From Spirochaetales bacterium (GTDB lineage: Bacteria; Spirochaetota; Spirochaetia; Sphaerochaetales; Sphaerochaetaceae), in contig JAGBRG010000149.1 in assembly GCA_017632495.1 (NCBI GenBank), positions 1 through 6,756 of the forward strand: DNA of 6,756 nt, given 5' to 3'. The notes under the pieces are model-generated. The model was given only the letters and a program-made list of their open reading frames with translations, had not been told where the DNA came from and ran no database searches. The position numbers and the translations under genes were made by a program. Below, piece after piece: positions 1 to 6,167 of this stretch. Position 1 is the first letter of the stretch. The number at the start of each line of letters is the position of its first letter.

Positions 1-1352
1 AAGATGTGTCCGTTTGTGTTAATGGTTCCGTTGTTTGTCAGTGTGCTGACATATGTGTCTGCACTCAGGACCCATGTGCTTCCGCTTTCGATTGTCACAT
101 TGACAGTACCTATGGATGTAGAAACTGTGCCTCCTGCGGCATTTGTGATGGAGCCGCTGAAAGATCCTGTGAAGGTGCTGCTGCCCTTCAGGTTCAATGT
201 GAAGGTCGAGTCACTACCAACAAGGATTGTGCCCGAAAGGACCTGGCCTGATGCATTCAATGTGGCGATGTTTGAAGCCCCGCTCCATCCGTCGGCACAG
301 ACGGAAAGAAGAACATCTCCATCGTTGTTTACAATATCCACATCACTCAGATTGATGACGGCATTGGTGTTGGTAACATGGAAGACATGGCCCTTGTTAC
401 TTGTCAGACTTCCTCCGGTCATTGTGAATGAAGAAGTTCCGCTGTCGGCGTCTCCTGACATTGACTGGTAGATCATGATAGTGTCAAGGAACTTCGCATT
501 TCCGTTGCACTTTGTGTTACTTGCCGTAAGGTCGCAGTTTGTAAGGGTGATTGAGTTCTTTCCCTCTATGCAGACACCTTCGGAAAGGTTTGACACAAGC
601 GTTGCATTCTCAACAGTGATGTCGGCTGTGGAGTAGATGGCAGGTGAACCGAGTCCGTTTGAGGTATAAGTTCCGCCATCGACGGTGACCGTTCCGCCTC
701 CCCTGTCGGTTCTGATGGCTGCAGATGACTGACCGCTTGTGGTGACGGTAAGGTTATAGGCTTTGGTGATTCCGTCGCCTGTGGTCATGATTCCACCCGA
801 ACCGCTTCCTGTTGTTGTGATGGTGGTATCGGAAATAATCACAGTCGTTCCGTCACCGGAAGCTCCGTTACTGCCTCCGTTTCCGCCGTAGGAGAACACT
901 CCGTTGGCACCAGAAGCATCGGAAGTGATTGTACCTCCGCTTATTGTGGTAGTAGATCCGCCCTTTACAAGAACTGCGGCGTTAAGACCGTAGAAGTTGC
1001 AGTTGTCCCCGCCGTCCGAGCTTCCGCTCTTTGTCACTGTCGGATTCTCTATTGTCACATCTTCCGAAGTGCTGATAAGAAGAGCAGATTCATCGGAAGT
1101 GGAAGATGCATAGGTCTGATTGCTCTGGGTGTCAGAAGAGCTGATTTCAACAGCTCCTGCATATGTTATTGAGCTTGAGCTGGATCCGGAGCCCGGCTTT
1201 CCTCCGGGAGGATTGCCGGGTCTGTTTCCGCTAGAACTCTGGCTGGATGTAGAACCGCTTTGGGTATCCGAAACAGAACCTGTCATGCTGCAGGAAACCG
1301 CAAGTATGATTGTAATAAGTGCGATACTCACTGATTTGATGATGTTTTTCAT
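1..1352 (-). CDS. Ser/Thr/Gly-rich beta-helix surface lipoprotein, 3' end beyond window
   Basis: The frame opens at ATG 1352-1350 and stays free of stops for 450 codons to the left edge, so the C-terminus is missing. The start is supported by AGAGGTGAT (1365-1357) four bases upstream. Residues 1-20 form a basic-hydrophobic signal peptide ending in a lipobox L-A-V-S followed by Cys21, so a lipid-anchored envelope protein is predicted. Residues about 22-64 are a Ser/Gly/Pro-rich linker (including RPGNPPGGKPG). The remainder is built of short repeats of beta-branched residues and Asn/Gly turns, with motifs such as TISGGTIT, NGVFSYGGNGG, AAIRTDRGGGTVTVDGGTY and MIYQSMSGDADSGTSSFTMTGG, as in right-handed parallel beta-helix (pectate-lyase-like) proteins. 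Similar proteins are usually annotated as hypothetical. I see no catalytic site. Five further cysteines lie in the helix region. It starts 25 bp after the 594-residue lipoprotein gene and is probably co-transcribed with it. A role as adhesin or polysaccharide-binding protein is inference. Confidence 0.85.
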   Translation of the reverse strand, partial: MKNIIKSVSIALITIILAVSCSMTGSVSDTQSGSTSSQSSSGNRPGNPPGGKPGSGSSSSSITYAGAVEISSSDTQSNQTYASSTSDESALLISTSEDVTIENPTVTKSGSSDGGDNCNFYGLNAAVLVKGGSTTTISGGTITSDASGANGVFSYGGNGGSNGASGDGTTVIISDTTITTTGSGSGGIMTTGDGITKAYNLTVTTSGQSSAAIRTDRGGGTVTVDGGTYTSNGLGSPAIYSTADITVENATLVSNLSEGVCIEGKNSITLTNCDLTASNTKCNGNAKFLDTIMIYQSMSGDADSGTSSFTMTGGSLTSNKGHVFHVTNTNAVINLSDVDIVNNDGDVLLSVCADGWSGASNIATLNASGQVLSGTILVGSDSTFTLNLKGSSTFTGSFSGSITNAAGGTVSTSIGTVNVTIESGSTWVLSADTYVSTLTNNGTINTNGHI

Positions 1353-1377
1353 TCTTATCACCTCTATTCATTCATAA

Positions 1378-3162
1378 TCAGAACGGTCTTGCGCCAGGCC
1401 CACCGCCAGAAAAGCCGCCTGGAAAGCCGCCGCCCATGTTACCACCGAAACCGCCTGTTGATGTATTTGAGACAGTTACGCTGGTTGCTGTTCCTCCGCT
1501 TACTGAGACAGAGCCCAGATAAACGGCATTGTTGAACATGCTGTCGGAAGTTACCGTAGCTGCGCTGATCAGAGTTGCAGTGCCCTGTTCAAGGTCTCCC
1601 GATCCGAGAAGCACGCTGCTTCCGTATCTGTAAGTGGATGGAACCTTGAAGGCAAGAACTACTTCATCGTCCTGGACCAGAGCATAGCTTGTACCGGCAG
1701 ATACATTGCTTGTGCTTGCTGTATAGGCTGTGGTTCCTGATGCCTGCGGGACGTTGTTCGAGCCGCCCATTGCAATGATGATGCCGCCTGTGTACTGGAA
1801 GCGGGCGTTGCTGTTGCAATCAAGTCCTCCTTCCGGAGCTCCTGCACCCATTGCGATGATCACACCGCCTGAGATGTAGAAACCGCCCTGGTTTTCATCA
1901 GATCCTGCATCTATTGCATCGTTCTGTGAAGCATATGCATAGATGTAGCCGCCGCTGATATAGATTGCCTCGGAAGCATTCAGACAGTCGTCTGTTGTGT
2001 TCAGCACAATAGTTCCGCCTGTGATGTACATGTTGTTCTTGGCCTCGATTCCCTCCGGGCTTACGCCGTCATCTGCATTATTCGAATCCTCTCTTGGAGC
2101 ATGCAGCGTTGTGATATTTATATCTCCACCGTTGATGTAGACATTCGGAACAGGATAGTTCTCTGAGGATGTCGGAACCCCGTCATCTCCGTCATAACCT
2201 GCGGAAATTGCCTTGCCCTGGGTGGTGACAGTAAGTGTTCCGCCGTCGATGACAATCCATCCCATGCCGGCTGAAAGACTCTCGTCAATGCCCTCTTCCT
2301 CATCATAGCCGTCAACCTTGATTCCCTTGGCCACATAATAGGTGTCACTGTTGTTTCCGTAGATTGTCAGGTTTCCACCGAGCATCACAAATCCGAGATA
2401 TGGCTTGATTGCCGTGCCCTTGGTCTCCTCGACAACGTCATCGGAAGTGTCTTCTTCTGTGTCATTGTCATTGGTGTAGAAGGTCTTTTCAGCAACCGTC
2501 ACACTGATGTCTCCGTCCAGAATTGCAATCACGCTGTCGCTAACGATTCCGTTCTTGGAGTTTGCGGTGACAGAAAGGCTTCCCGTTCCGTCGAAGATCA
2601 TGTCGGCTGCGCTCTTAAGAACGTTCTTGTCATAGCTGTTGATGTTAGTCTCAAGGCTGTTTTCTCCTTCAAGCACGATGTAGGTGACTTGCGATGCCTT
2701 TACGTTTATCGCCCTTTCATCGCTGGTAAGACTGAGATCATCCAAAGTCAGCTTTACAGGCTGGCTATTGCCTTCGATTACAACCTTGAATGAAGAATCA
2801 GAGCCTGTAAGGGCGATATTGATTGCAGAATCAAGTTTGTTTGTAACTTTCAGGCTATTATCCTTAAGGGTTACCTTTGCAACGCCGGCATCTGCAGGAG
2901 ATGTTCCGACCCATGTCTTTGTAGAAACATCGAAAACGTACTGTGTTCCGAAGTCATAAGTCTTCCATGAGGTATAGTCGTCCTCATCATATGTTTCAGG
3001 ATAAAGATTCTCTGCGTCCGTGGTGACGGATACCGAATTCTGATAATCCTTTGTGTTGCTTGTTCCTGATGTGCTACCCGAAGACATATCCGTATTGCAG
3101 GATACTAGAAGTGCAATCAGAAGAAGCAGAACTGCTAAAAGATTGTATTTTCTGTGTGCCAT
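1378..3162 (-). CDS. Cthe_2159-like carbohydrate-binding beta-helix lipoprotein
   Basis: The 594-residue protein has a signal peptide (1-21) with lipobox L-L-V-S and Cys22, then a Ser/Thr-rich linker to about residue 48. From about 90 to 480 it is a repeat-rich beta-solenoid. GG turns within an x-I-x-GG-x-I-x-I pattern recur near residues 262, 307, 345, 382, 404, 432 and 459, interleaved with acidic loops such as DDGVSPEGIEA, DDCLNASEAIYISGG and NDAIDAGSD. This layout matches the carbohydrate-binding family of Clostridium thermocellum Cthe_2159, whose founding member binds cellulose-like and acidic polysaccharides and holds calcium (family knowledge). A strongly acidic insert lies at 231-246. 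Residues about 490-565 form a separate beta-rich segment, and 569-592 are a Gly/Pro-rich tail with Phe at the terminus. An ideal AAGGAGG precedes the ATG by six bases. The gene has its own promoter with a paired TTCAATC site and probably drives the next lipoprotein gene too. The ligand is unknown; the family call is confident, the precise binding role less so. Confidence 0.85.
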   Translation of the reverse strand: MAHRKYNLLAVLLLLIALLVSCNTDMSSGSTSGTSNTKDYQNSVSVTTDAENLYPETYDEDDYTSWKTYDFGTQYVFDVSTKTWVGTSPADAGVAKVTLKDNSLKVTNKLDSAINIALTGSDSSFKVVIEGNSQPVKLTLDDLSLTSDERAINVKASQVTYIVLEGENSLETNINSYDKNVLKSAADMIFDGTGSLSVTANSKNGIVSDSVIAILDGDISVTVAEKTFYTNDNDTEEDTSDDVVEETKGTAIKPYLGFVMLGGNLTIYGNNSDTYYVAKGIKVDGYDEEEGIDESLSAGMGWIVIDGGTLTVTTQGKAISAGYDGDDGVPTSSENYPVPNVYINGGDINITTLHAPREDSNNADDGVSPEGIEAKNNMYITGGTIVLNTTDDCLNASEAIYISGGYIYAYASQNDAIDAGSDENQGGFYISGGVIIAMGAGAPEGGLDCNSNARFQYTGGIIIAMGGSNNVPQASGTTAYTASTSNVSAGTSYALVQDDEVVLAFKVPSTYRYGSSVLLGSGDLEQGTATLISAATVTSDSMFNNAVYLGSVSVSGGTATSVTVSNTSTGGFGGNMGGGFPGGFSGGGPGARPF

Positions 3163-3168
3163 GTCAGG

Positions 3169-3175
3169 CCTCCTT
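3169..3175 (-). promoter_or_regulatory. Strong Shine-Dalgarno site of the 594-residue lipoprotein
   Basis: AAGGAGG read on the minus strand lies six bases before ATG 3162-3160. It is a full match to the anti-Shine-Dalgarno core and stronger than the sites of the other genes here (GAGGG for the kinase, AAGGTGG for the regulator). It fixes the start and suggests high translation once the promoter is on. Confidence 0.8.
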
Positions 3176-3193
3176 GTTTTGCTTTACACTGCA

Positions 3194-3227
3194 ATAATCA
3201 AGGAGTTTGATTGAAGAAAGATTGAAG
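3194..3227 (-). promoter_or_regulatory. Promoter with paired TTCAATC operator, lipoprotein operon
   Basis: On the minus strand two identical TTCAATC half-sites (3226-3220 and 3215-3209) are separated by TTTC, a centre-to-centre step of 11 bp, about one helical turn. Nine bases after the second half-site comes GATTAT (3199-3194), a 4/6 match to the -10 consensus. At 17 bp upstream of that box the sequence is ATCTTT, so no -35 element is present. Direct repeats of this step overlapping the -35 region are the usual arrangement for activators of the OmpR/PhoB family. The same 18 bp occur in front of the regulator gene next door, so the regulator encoded at 4505-5194 is the obvious candidate to bind here. 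Binding is inferred, the repeat is seen directly. Confidence 0.7.
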
Positions 3228-3252
3228 CTTTATTAATTTTTCAGAAATTTTT
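3228..3252 (-). promoter_or_regulatory. A/T-rich tract between kinase stop and operator
   Basis: Immediately after the kinase stop codon the minus strand is almost entirely A and T, with two A-runs about a helical turn apart (AAAAAATTTC, then GAAAAATTAATAAAG). It lies directly upstream of the paired operator, where an UP-element-like contact or DNA bend would act. There is no G+C hairpin followed by a T-run, so no intrinsic terminator for the kinase gene is visible in this gap. Function is a guess. Confidence 0.3.
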
Positions 3253-4512
3253 TCAGACGCCCGGAAGAGTGACCGTGAATGTGACTTTTCCGTCCTTGCA
3301 TGATACTGAAATGTTTCCCTTGTGATTCAGTACAACAGCCTTTGCAATGGAAAGACCAAGACCGTAGTGGTTGTCCTCGCTGTTTCGAACCTCATCAAGG
3401 CGGTAGAAGCGGTCAAAGAGATGCTCAAGTTTGTCCGACGGAATCTCCGCTCCTTCGTTGGATACGGAAAGAAGTACGGACCTTCCGTGCTTTTTCAAGG
3501 TTATTTCTATTTCCTTCCCTGTGGAGTGACGGATGGCATTATCCAGAAGAACCGTGACAACCTGCTCCATCTGGGTGCGGTTTCCTTCAATATGGATATT
3601 ATCTTCTATATCGCTGTTTATGATTCTGCCCTGGTCGAATGCAAGGCTTTCAAGGGCAAGAGTATCTGTGGTGACAATATTGGAAAGGTCAATCCTTTCC
3701 ATGGTAGCAGATGCGTTTTCAGCCCTGGACAGATCCAGAAGCTGCTTTATAAGAGTGCCCATGCGCTCGTTTTCATATTGGATGTTGGACAGCCACTCGT
3801 TTTCCCCTATTTCTCTTCGCAGCATTTCCGTGTTGGCGTTGATTACAGAAACAGGTGTTTTCAGCTCATGGCTGGCATCCGAGATGAACTGCTTCTGCTT
3901 TCTGTCATTTTCCTCAAGCGGTCTGACAATCCGTCCGGCGATGATGTAGGAAATGACAAGCAGTATAAGAATTGCCACCAGGCCCACAATTATGAAATTG
4001 CGGATCAGCATATCCAGATTGCTGTTGGCCATGGTGTTGTCCAAAAATGCTACAAGAATGTAGCCGGGCTTTTCGCTTACAAGATAGACTAGGTCTCCTT
4101 TCTTTCCGTCCTTCTTATTATTGGCACGAGCCTCTTTGGCAAGATTCACCAGAGCCTCTTCTTCATACAGCTTTTTTTCTCCTACATTTACTTCAAGGAC
4201 CTCTCCTTCTTTGGAGAAAGCCACTGAATAGAAAACCGAAAGCTGGAAGTCAGGACTGTTGTCCATCGGGCCGGTTTCCGGAACTCTTCCGCGGTCCTGA
4301 GGGGGTGCCGGAGGTTCAAACGAAGGGGCGTCTTCACTGTTTTTCTGACTTTCCATAAGATACATGTCGGAGTATCTTTTGAGTTTATCCTGGTTTTCCC
4401 GCTGCATCTGACGGAAGCTGGCAAAAAGAATCACAGAAAGCGTGATTATGAACAGCAGACTGAGAGATCCCATTATCGAAAGAAAGATTCTGCGCCTTGT
4501 CTTCTTAAACAT
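3253..4512 (-). CDS. Membrane sensor histidine kinase of an OmpR-type two-component system
   Basis: The 419-residue kinase has two membrane helices (about 8-31 and 171-193) flanking an extracytoplasmic sensor of about 140 residues. The sensor starts with a charged helix, then a Pro-rich segment (64-82), then a compact alpha/beta part (about 88-160). The catalytic core is complete: H-box FISDASHELKTP with phospho-acceptor His215, N-box VLLDNAIRH around Asn325, a G1 region of the SNEGAEIP type, F-box LFDRFYR, and G2 motif HYGLGLSIA. Only about 17 residues separate the second membrane helix from the H-box, including a single RPLEE motif, so a full HAMP domain is absent. ATG 4512 overlaps the regulator gene by 8 bp (ATGTTTAA) and has GAGGG six bases upstream, indicating translational coupling. 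It presumably phosphorylates the adjacent regulator. The stimulus is not known; the neighbouring surface proteins suggest an envelope or extracellular polysaccharide cue (inference). Confidence 0.95.
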   Translation of the reverse strand: MFKKTRRRIFLSIMGSLSLLFIITLSVILFASFRQMQRENQDKLKRYSDMYLMESQKNSEDAPSFEPPAPPQDRGRVPETGPMDNSPDFQLSVFYSVAFSKEGEVLEVNVGEKKLYEEEALVNLAKEARANNKKDGKKGDLVYLVSEKPGYILVAFLDNTMANSNLDMLIRNFIIVGLVAILILLVISYIIAGRIVRPLEENDRKQKQFISDASHELKTPVSVINANTEMLRREIGENEWLSNIQYENERMGTLIKQLLDLSRAENASATMERIDLSNIVTTDTLALESLAFDQGRIINSDIEDNIHIEGNRTQMEQVVTVLLDNAIRHSTGKEIEITLKKHGRSVLLSVSNEGAEIPSDKLEHLFDRFYRLDEVRNSEDNHYGLGLSIAKAVVLNHKGNISVSCKDGKVTFTVTLPGV

Positions 4513-5194
4513 TACTATCCCTCAATTCATAACCCAGTCCACGAACGGCCTTAAGTTCCACCGATGAACCGACAAATGTAAGCTTTTTCCGAGTGAAGGA
4601 CATGTAGACCTCTACATTGTTGTATTCAGCTTCGTTCTCAAAGCCCCAGATTTTTACGGCAAGCTGCTCGCGCGTGATAATCTGATTGCGGTTTGTCATC
4701 ATGTACTCGAGAATTTTCAGTTCCTTCTCTCCAAGTCTGATGCTGCGTCCTGTGGCGGTACAGCTCAGTGTGGCAGTAGGAACATTCAGAGCCAGATCTC
4801 CGAAGCAAAGCTCCCCATCCCTGATGTCAGGATTTGTCTTTCTTCGGATCAGGGCACGAAGTCTTGCAAGAAGCTCTTTGGTTTCAAACGGCTTTGTGAG
4901 ATAGTCATCCGCACCGCTGTCCAGACCCTGAACCTTGTCATCTACCTGGCTTTTTGCAGTAAGCATGAGAATGGGAGTAGAAATACCTGCAGACCTTGCC
5001 TTGCGTGCGACATCAAAGCCGTTGAGGTAAGGCATCATCACATCCAGAACCGCAATGTCATATATATTGCTTTCCAGAGCACTAAGGGCGGACTCTCCGT
5101 CAGGTACGTGGTCTACATCGTATTTTTCCTGTTTCAGTATCGCCACCAAAGCGGATGCCATTCTTTTTTCATCTTCAGCCAGAAGGACTCTCAT
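4505..5194 (-). CDS. OmpR/PhoB-family response regulator
   Basis: The 229-residue protein has a receiver domain (1-118) with the acidic pocket E7/D8/E9, phospho-acceptor Asp51 in VLDVMMP, Thr79 in LTA and Lys101 in LTKPF. All residues needed for phosphotransfer are present. A winged-helix DNA-binding domain follows (about 128-226), with the typical EKELKILEYM, REQLAVKIWG, recognition-helix NNVEVYMSFTRKKL and wing AVRGLGYEL segments. Length is standard for the family. AAGGTGG lies seven bases before ATG 5194, and the stop overlaps the kinase start. A paired TTCAATC site just upstream, repeated in front of the lipoprotein operon, suggests it activates both its own operon and that of the lipoproteins. 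Proteins of this type usually bind as tandem dimers to direct repeats about 11 bp apart, which fits. The specific orthologue cannot be named. Confidence 0.96.
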   Translation of the reverse strand: MRVLLAEDEKRMASALVAILKQEKYDVDHVPDGESALSALESNIYDIAVLDVMMPYLNGFDVARKARSAGISTPILMLTAKSQVDDKVQGLDSGADDYLTKPFETKELLARLRALIRRKTNPDIRDGELCFGDLALNVPTATLSCTATGRSIRLGEKELKILEYMMTNRNQIITREQLAVKIWGFENEAEYNNVEVYMSFTRKKLTFVGSSVELKAVRGLGYELRDSNV

Positions 5195-5215
5195 GATTTA
5201 CCACCTTACCCTATC

Positions 5216-5249
5216 AATATGAAATCCGAAAGATTGAAGAAAGATTGAA
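5216..5249 (-). promoter_or_regulatory. Promoter with paired TTCAATC operator, regulator/kinase operon
   Basis: On the minus strand TTCAATC half-sites at 5249-5243 and 5238-5232 are separated by TTTC. CATATT (5221-5216), a 4/6 match to the -10 consensus, follows ten bases after the second half-site. The position where a -35 would lie (5244-5239) reads TCTTTC, so the promoter looks activator-dependent. Half-sites, spacer and flanking base order match the site before the lipoprotein operon over 18 consecutive bases. The element starts only 10 bp after the psuG stop, and no intrinsic terminator is visible in the 64-bp gap, so some read-through from psuG into the regulator is possible. Confidence 0.7.
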
Positions 5250-5258
5250 AAGTTCTGA

Positions 5259-6167
5259 TTACCTTATGCTTGCGGCGATTTTGGCAGCAAGGGCTGCGTT
5301 GTTCAGAACAAGTCTGATGTTGGACTCAAGGCTGTCTCCGCCTGTGAGCTTCTGGACCTTGTCTAGAAGATAAGGCGTGGTCTCCTTTCCGTGGATTCCA
5401 AGCTTGTTCATCTCCGCAATTGCCTGGTCAATGGCTGCGTTGATGCGCTTACTGTCCATGCTGAACTCTTCGGGAATGGGATTGGCTACTATGAAGCCTC
5501 CCTGGATTCCCAGCTCATTTTTGGTGTTCCAGATCTTGGCAAGCTCTTCGGGGCTGTCTGCTCTGAACGGAGCCTTGATTCCGCTCTTTCTTGTGTAGAA
5601 GGCAGGAAGCTCGTCTGTCTTGTAGCAATAAACAGGAATTCCCTTGGTCTCAAGATATTCCATTGTAAGATTCAGATCCAGAATTGCCTTGGCTCCTGCG
5701 CAGATTACCATAACAGGTGTTTTGACAAACTCATCAAGGTCTGCCGAGATATCCATTGTGGTCTCTGCTCCGCGGTGCACTCCTCCGATTCCGCCTGTTG
5801 CGAATACCTGGATGCCTGCCATGGAGGCAATCATCATTGTGGCGGCAACGGTTGTGGCTCCGTCCTGACCCGTTGCGACGATCATGGGAATGTCACGGCG
5901 GCTTACCTTTGCAATGGCCGTTCCCTTTTTGCCGAAGTATTCAAGCTGTTCGCTGGTAAGACCTACTTTAAGCCTTCCGCCGATGATTGCAATTGTTGCG
6001 GGAACAGCACCGTTTTGGCGGATGACGTTCTCAACGGAGACTGCGGTCTCTACGTTCTTGGGATAAGGCATGCCGTGGCTGATAATCGTGCTTTCAAGGG
6101 CAACGACCGGCTTTCCGGCTTCGAGTGCGTTTTTCACTTCATCGGTAAGATCAAGATATCTGTTCAT
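5259..6167 (-). CDS. psuG: Pseudouridine-5'-phosphate glycosidase
   Basis: The 302-residue enzyme reversibly splits pseudouridine 5'-phosphate into uracil and ribose 5-phosphate, the second step of pseudouridine breakdown, in the cytoplasm. Family landmarks are all present: ALESTIISHGMPYPKN with Glu25, AKVSRRD with Lys87, GATTVAATM, FATGGIGGVHRG, ISADL with Asp143, and VICAGAK with Lys160, then NPIP, TPYLL and ESNIRLVLNN near the C-terminus. Glu25, Lys87, Asp143 and Lys160 correspond, with a constant offset of six, to Glu31, Lys93, Asp149 and the Schiff-base Lys166 of the E. coli enzyme (from memory of that family). Length is normal. The ATG shares ATGA with the stop of the upstream kinase, with AGAGGA about seven bases before it, so the pair is translationally coupled. 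Nothing is missing and an active enzyme is expected. Confidence 0.97.
   Translation of the reverse strand: MNRYLDLTDEVKNALEAGKPVVALESTIISHGMPYPKNVETAVSVENVIRQNGAVPATIAIIGGRLKVGLTSEQLEYFGKKGTAIAKVSRRDIPMIVATGQDGATTVAATMMIASMAGIQVFATGGIGGVHRGAETTMDISADLDEFVKTPVMVICAGAKAILDLNLTMEYLETKGIPVYCYKTDELPAFYTRKSGIKAPFRADSPEELAKIWNTKNELGIQGGFIVANPIPEEFSMDSKRINAAIDQAIAEMNKLGIHGKETTPYLLDKVQKLTGGDSLESNIRLVLNNAALAAKIAASIR

Noticed and set aside
4..471. 155-codon plus-strand open frame near the left edge, with hydrophobic content
   Set aside because: It is antisense to the beta-helix lipoprotein, whose frame is open for 450 codons with a start, ribosome site and lipobox.
1400..2300. Repeated CCGCC/CCGCCT words that might suggest a DNA repeat array
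   Set aside because: They are the codons of the recurrent Gly-Gly turns of the beta-helix, irregularly spaced (22 to 46 residues), so this is a protein repeat and not a CRISPR or satellite array.
1378..3162. Autotransporter or polysaccharide lyase as an alternative identity for the 594-residue protein
   Set aside because: There is no C-terminal beta-barrel, the protein is a lipoprotein with a Gly-rich end, and no lyase catalytic cluster was found. The terminal Phe alone is not evidence of a barrel.
3228..3255. Possible intrinsic terminator after the kinase stop codon
   Set aside because: The tract is A/T-rich, but the best stem is only GAAA/TTTC without G+C pairs or a following T-run.
3322..4092. 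256-codon plus-strand open frame opposite the histidine kinase gene
   Set aside because: It lies entirely within the antisense of a complete kinase with all catalytic motifs, has no recognisable domain, and is explained by codon use on the opposite strand.
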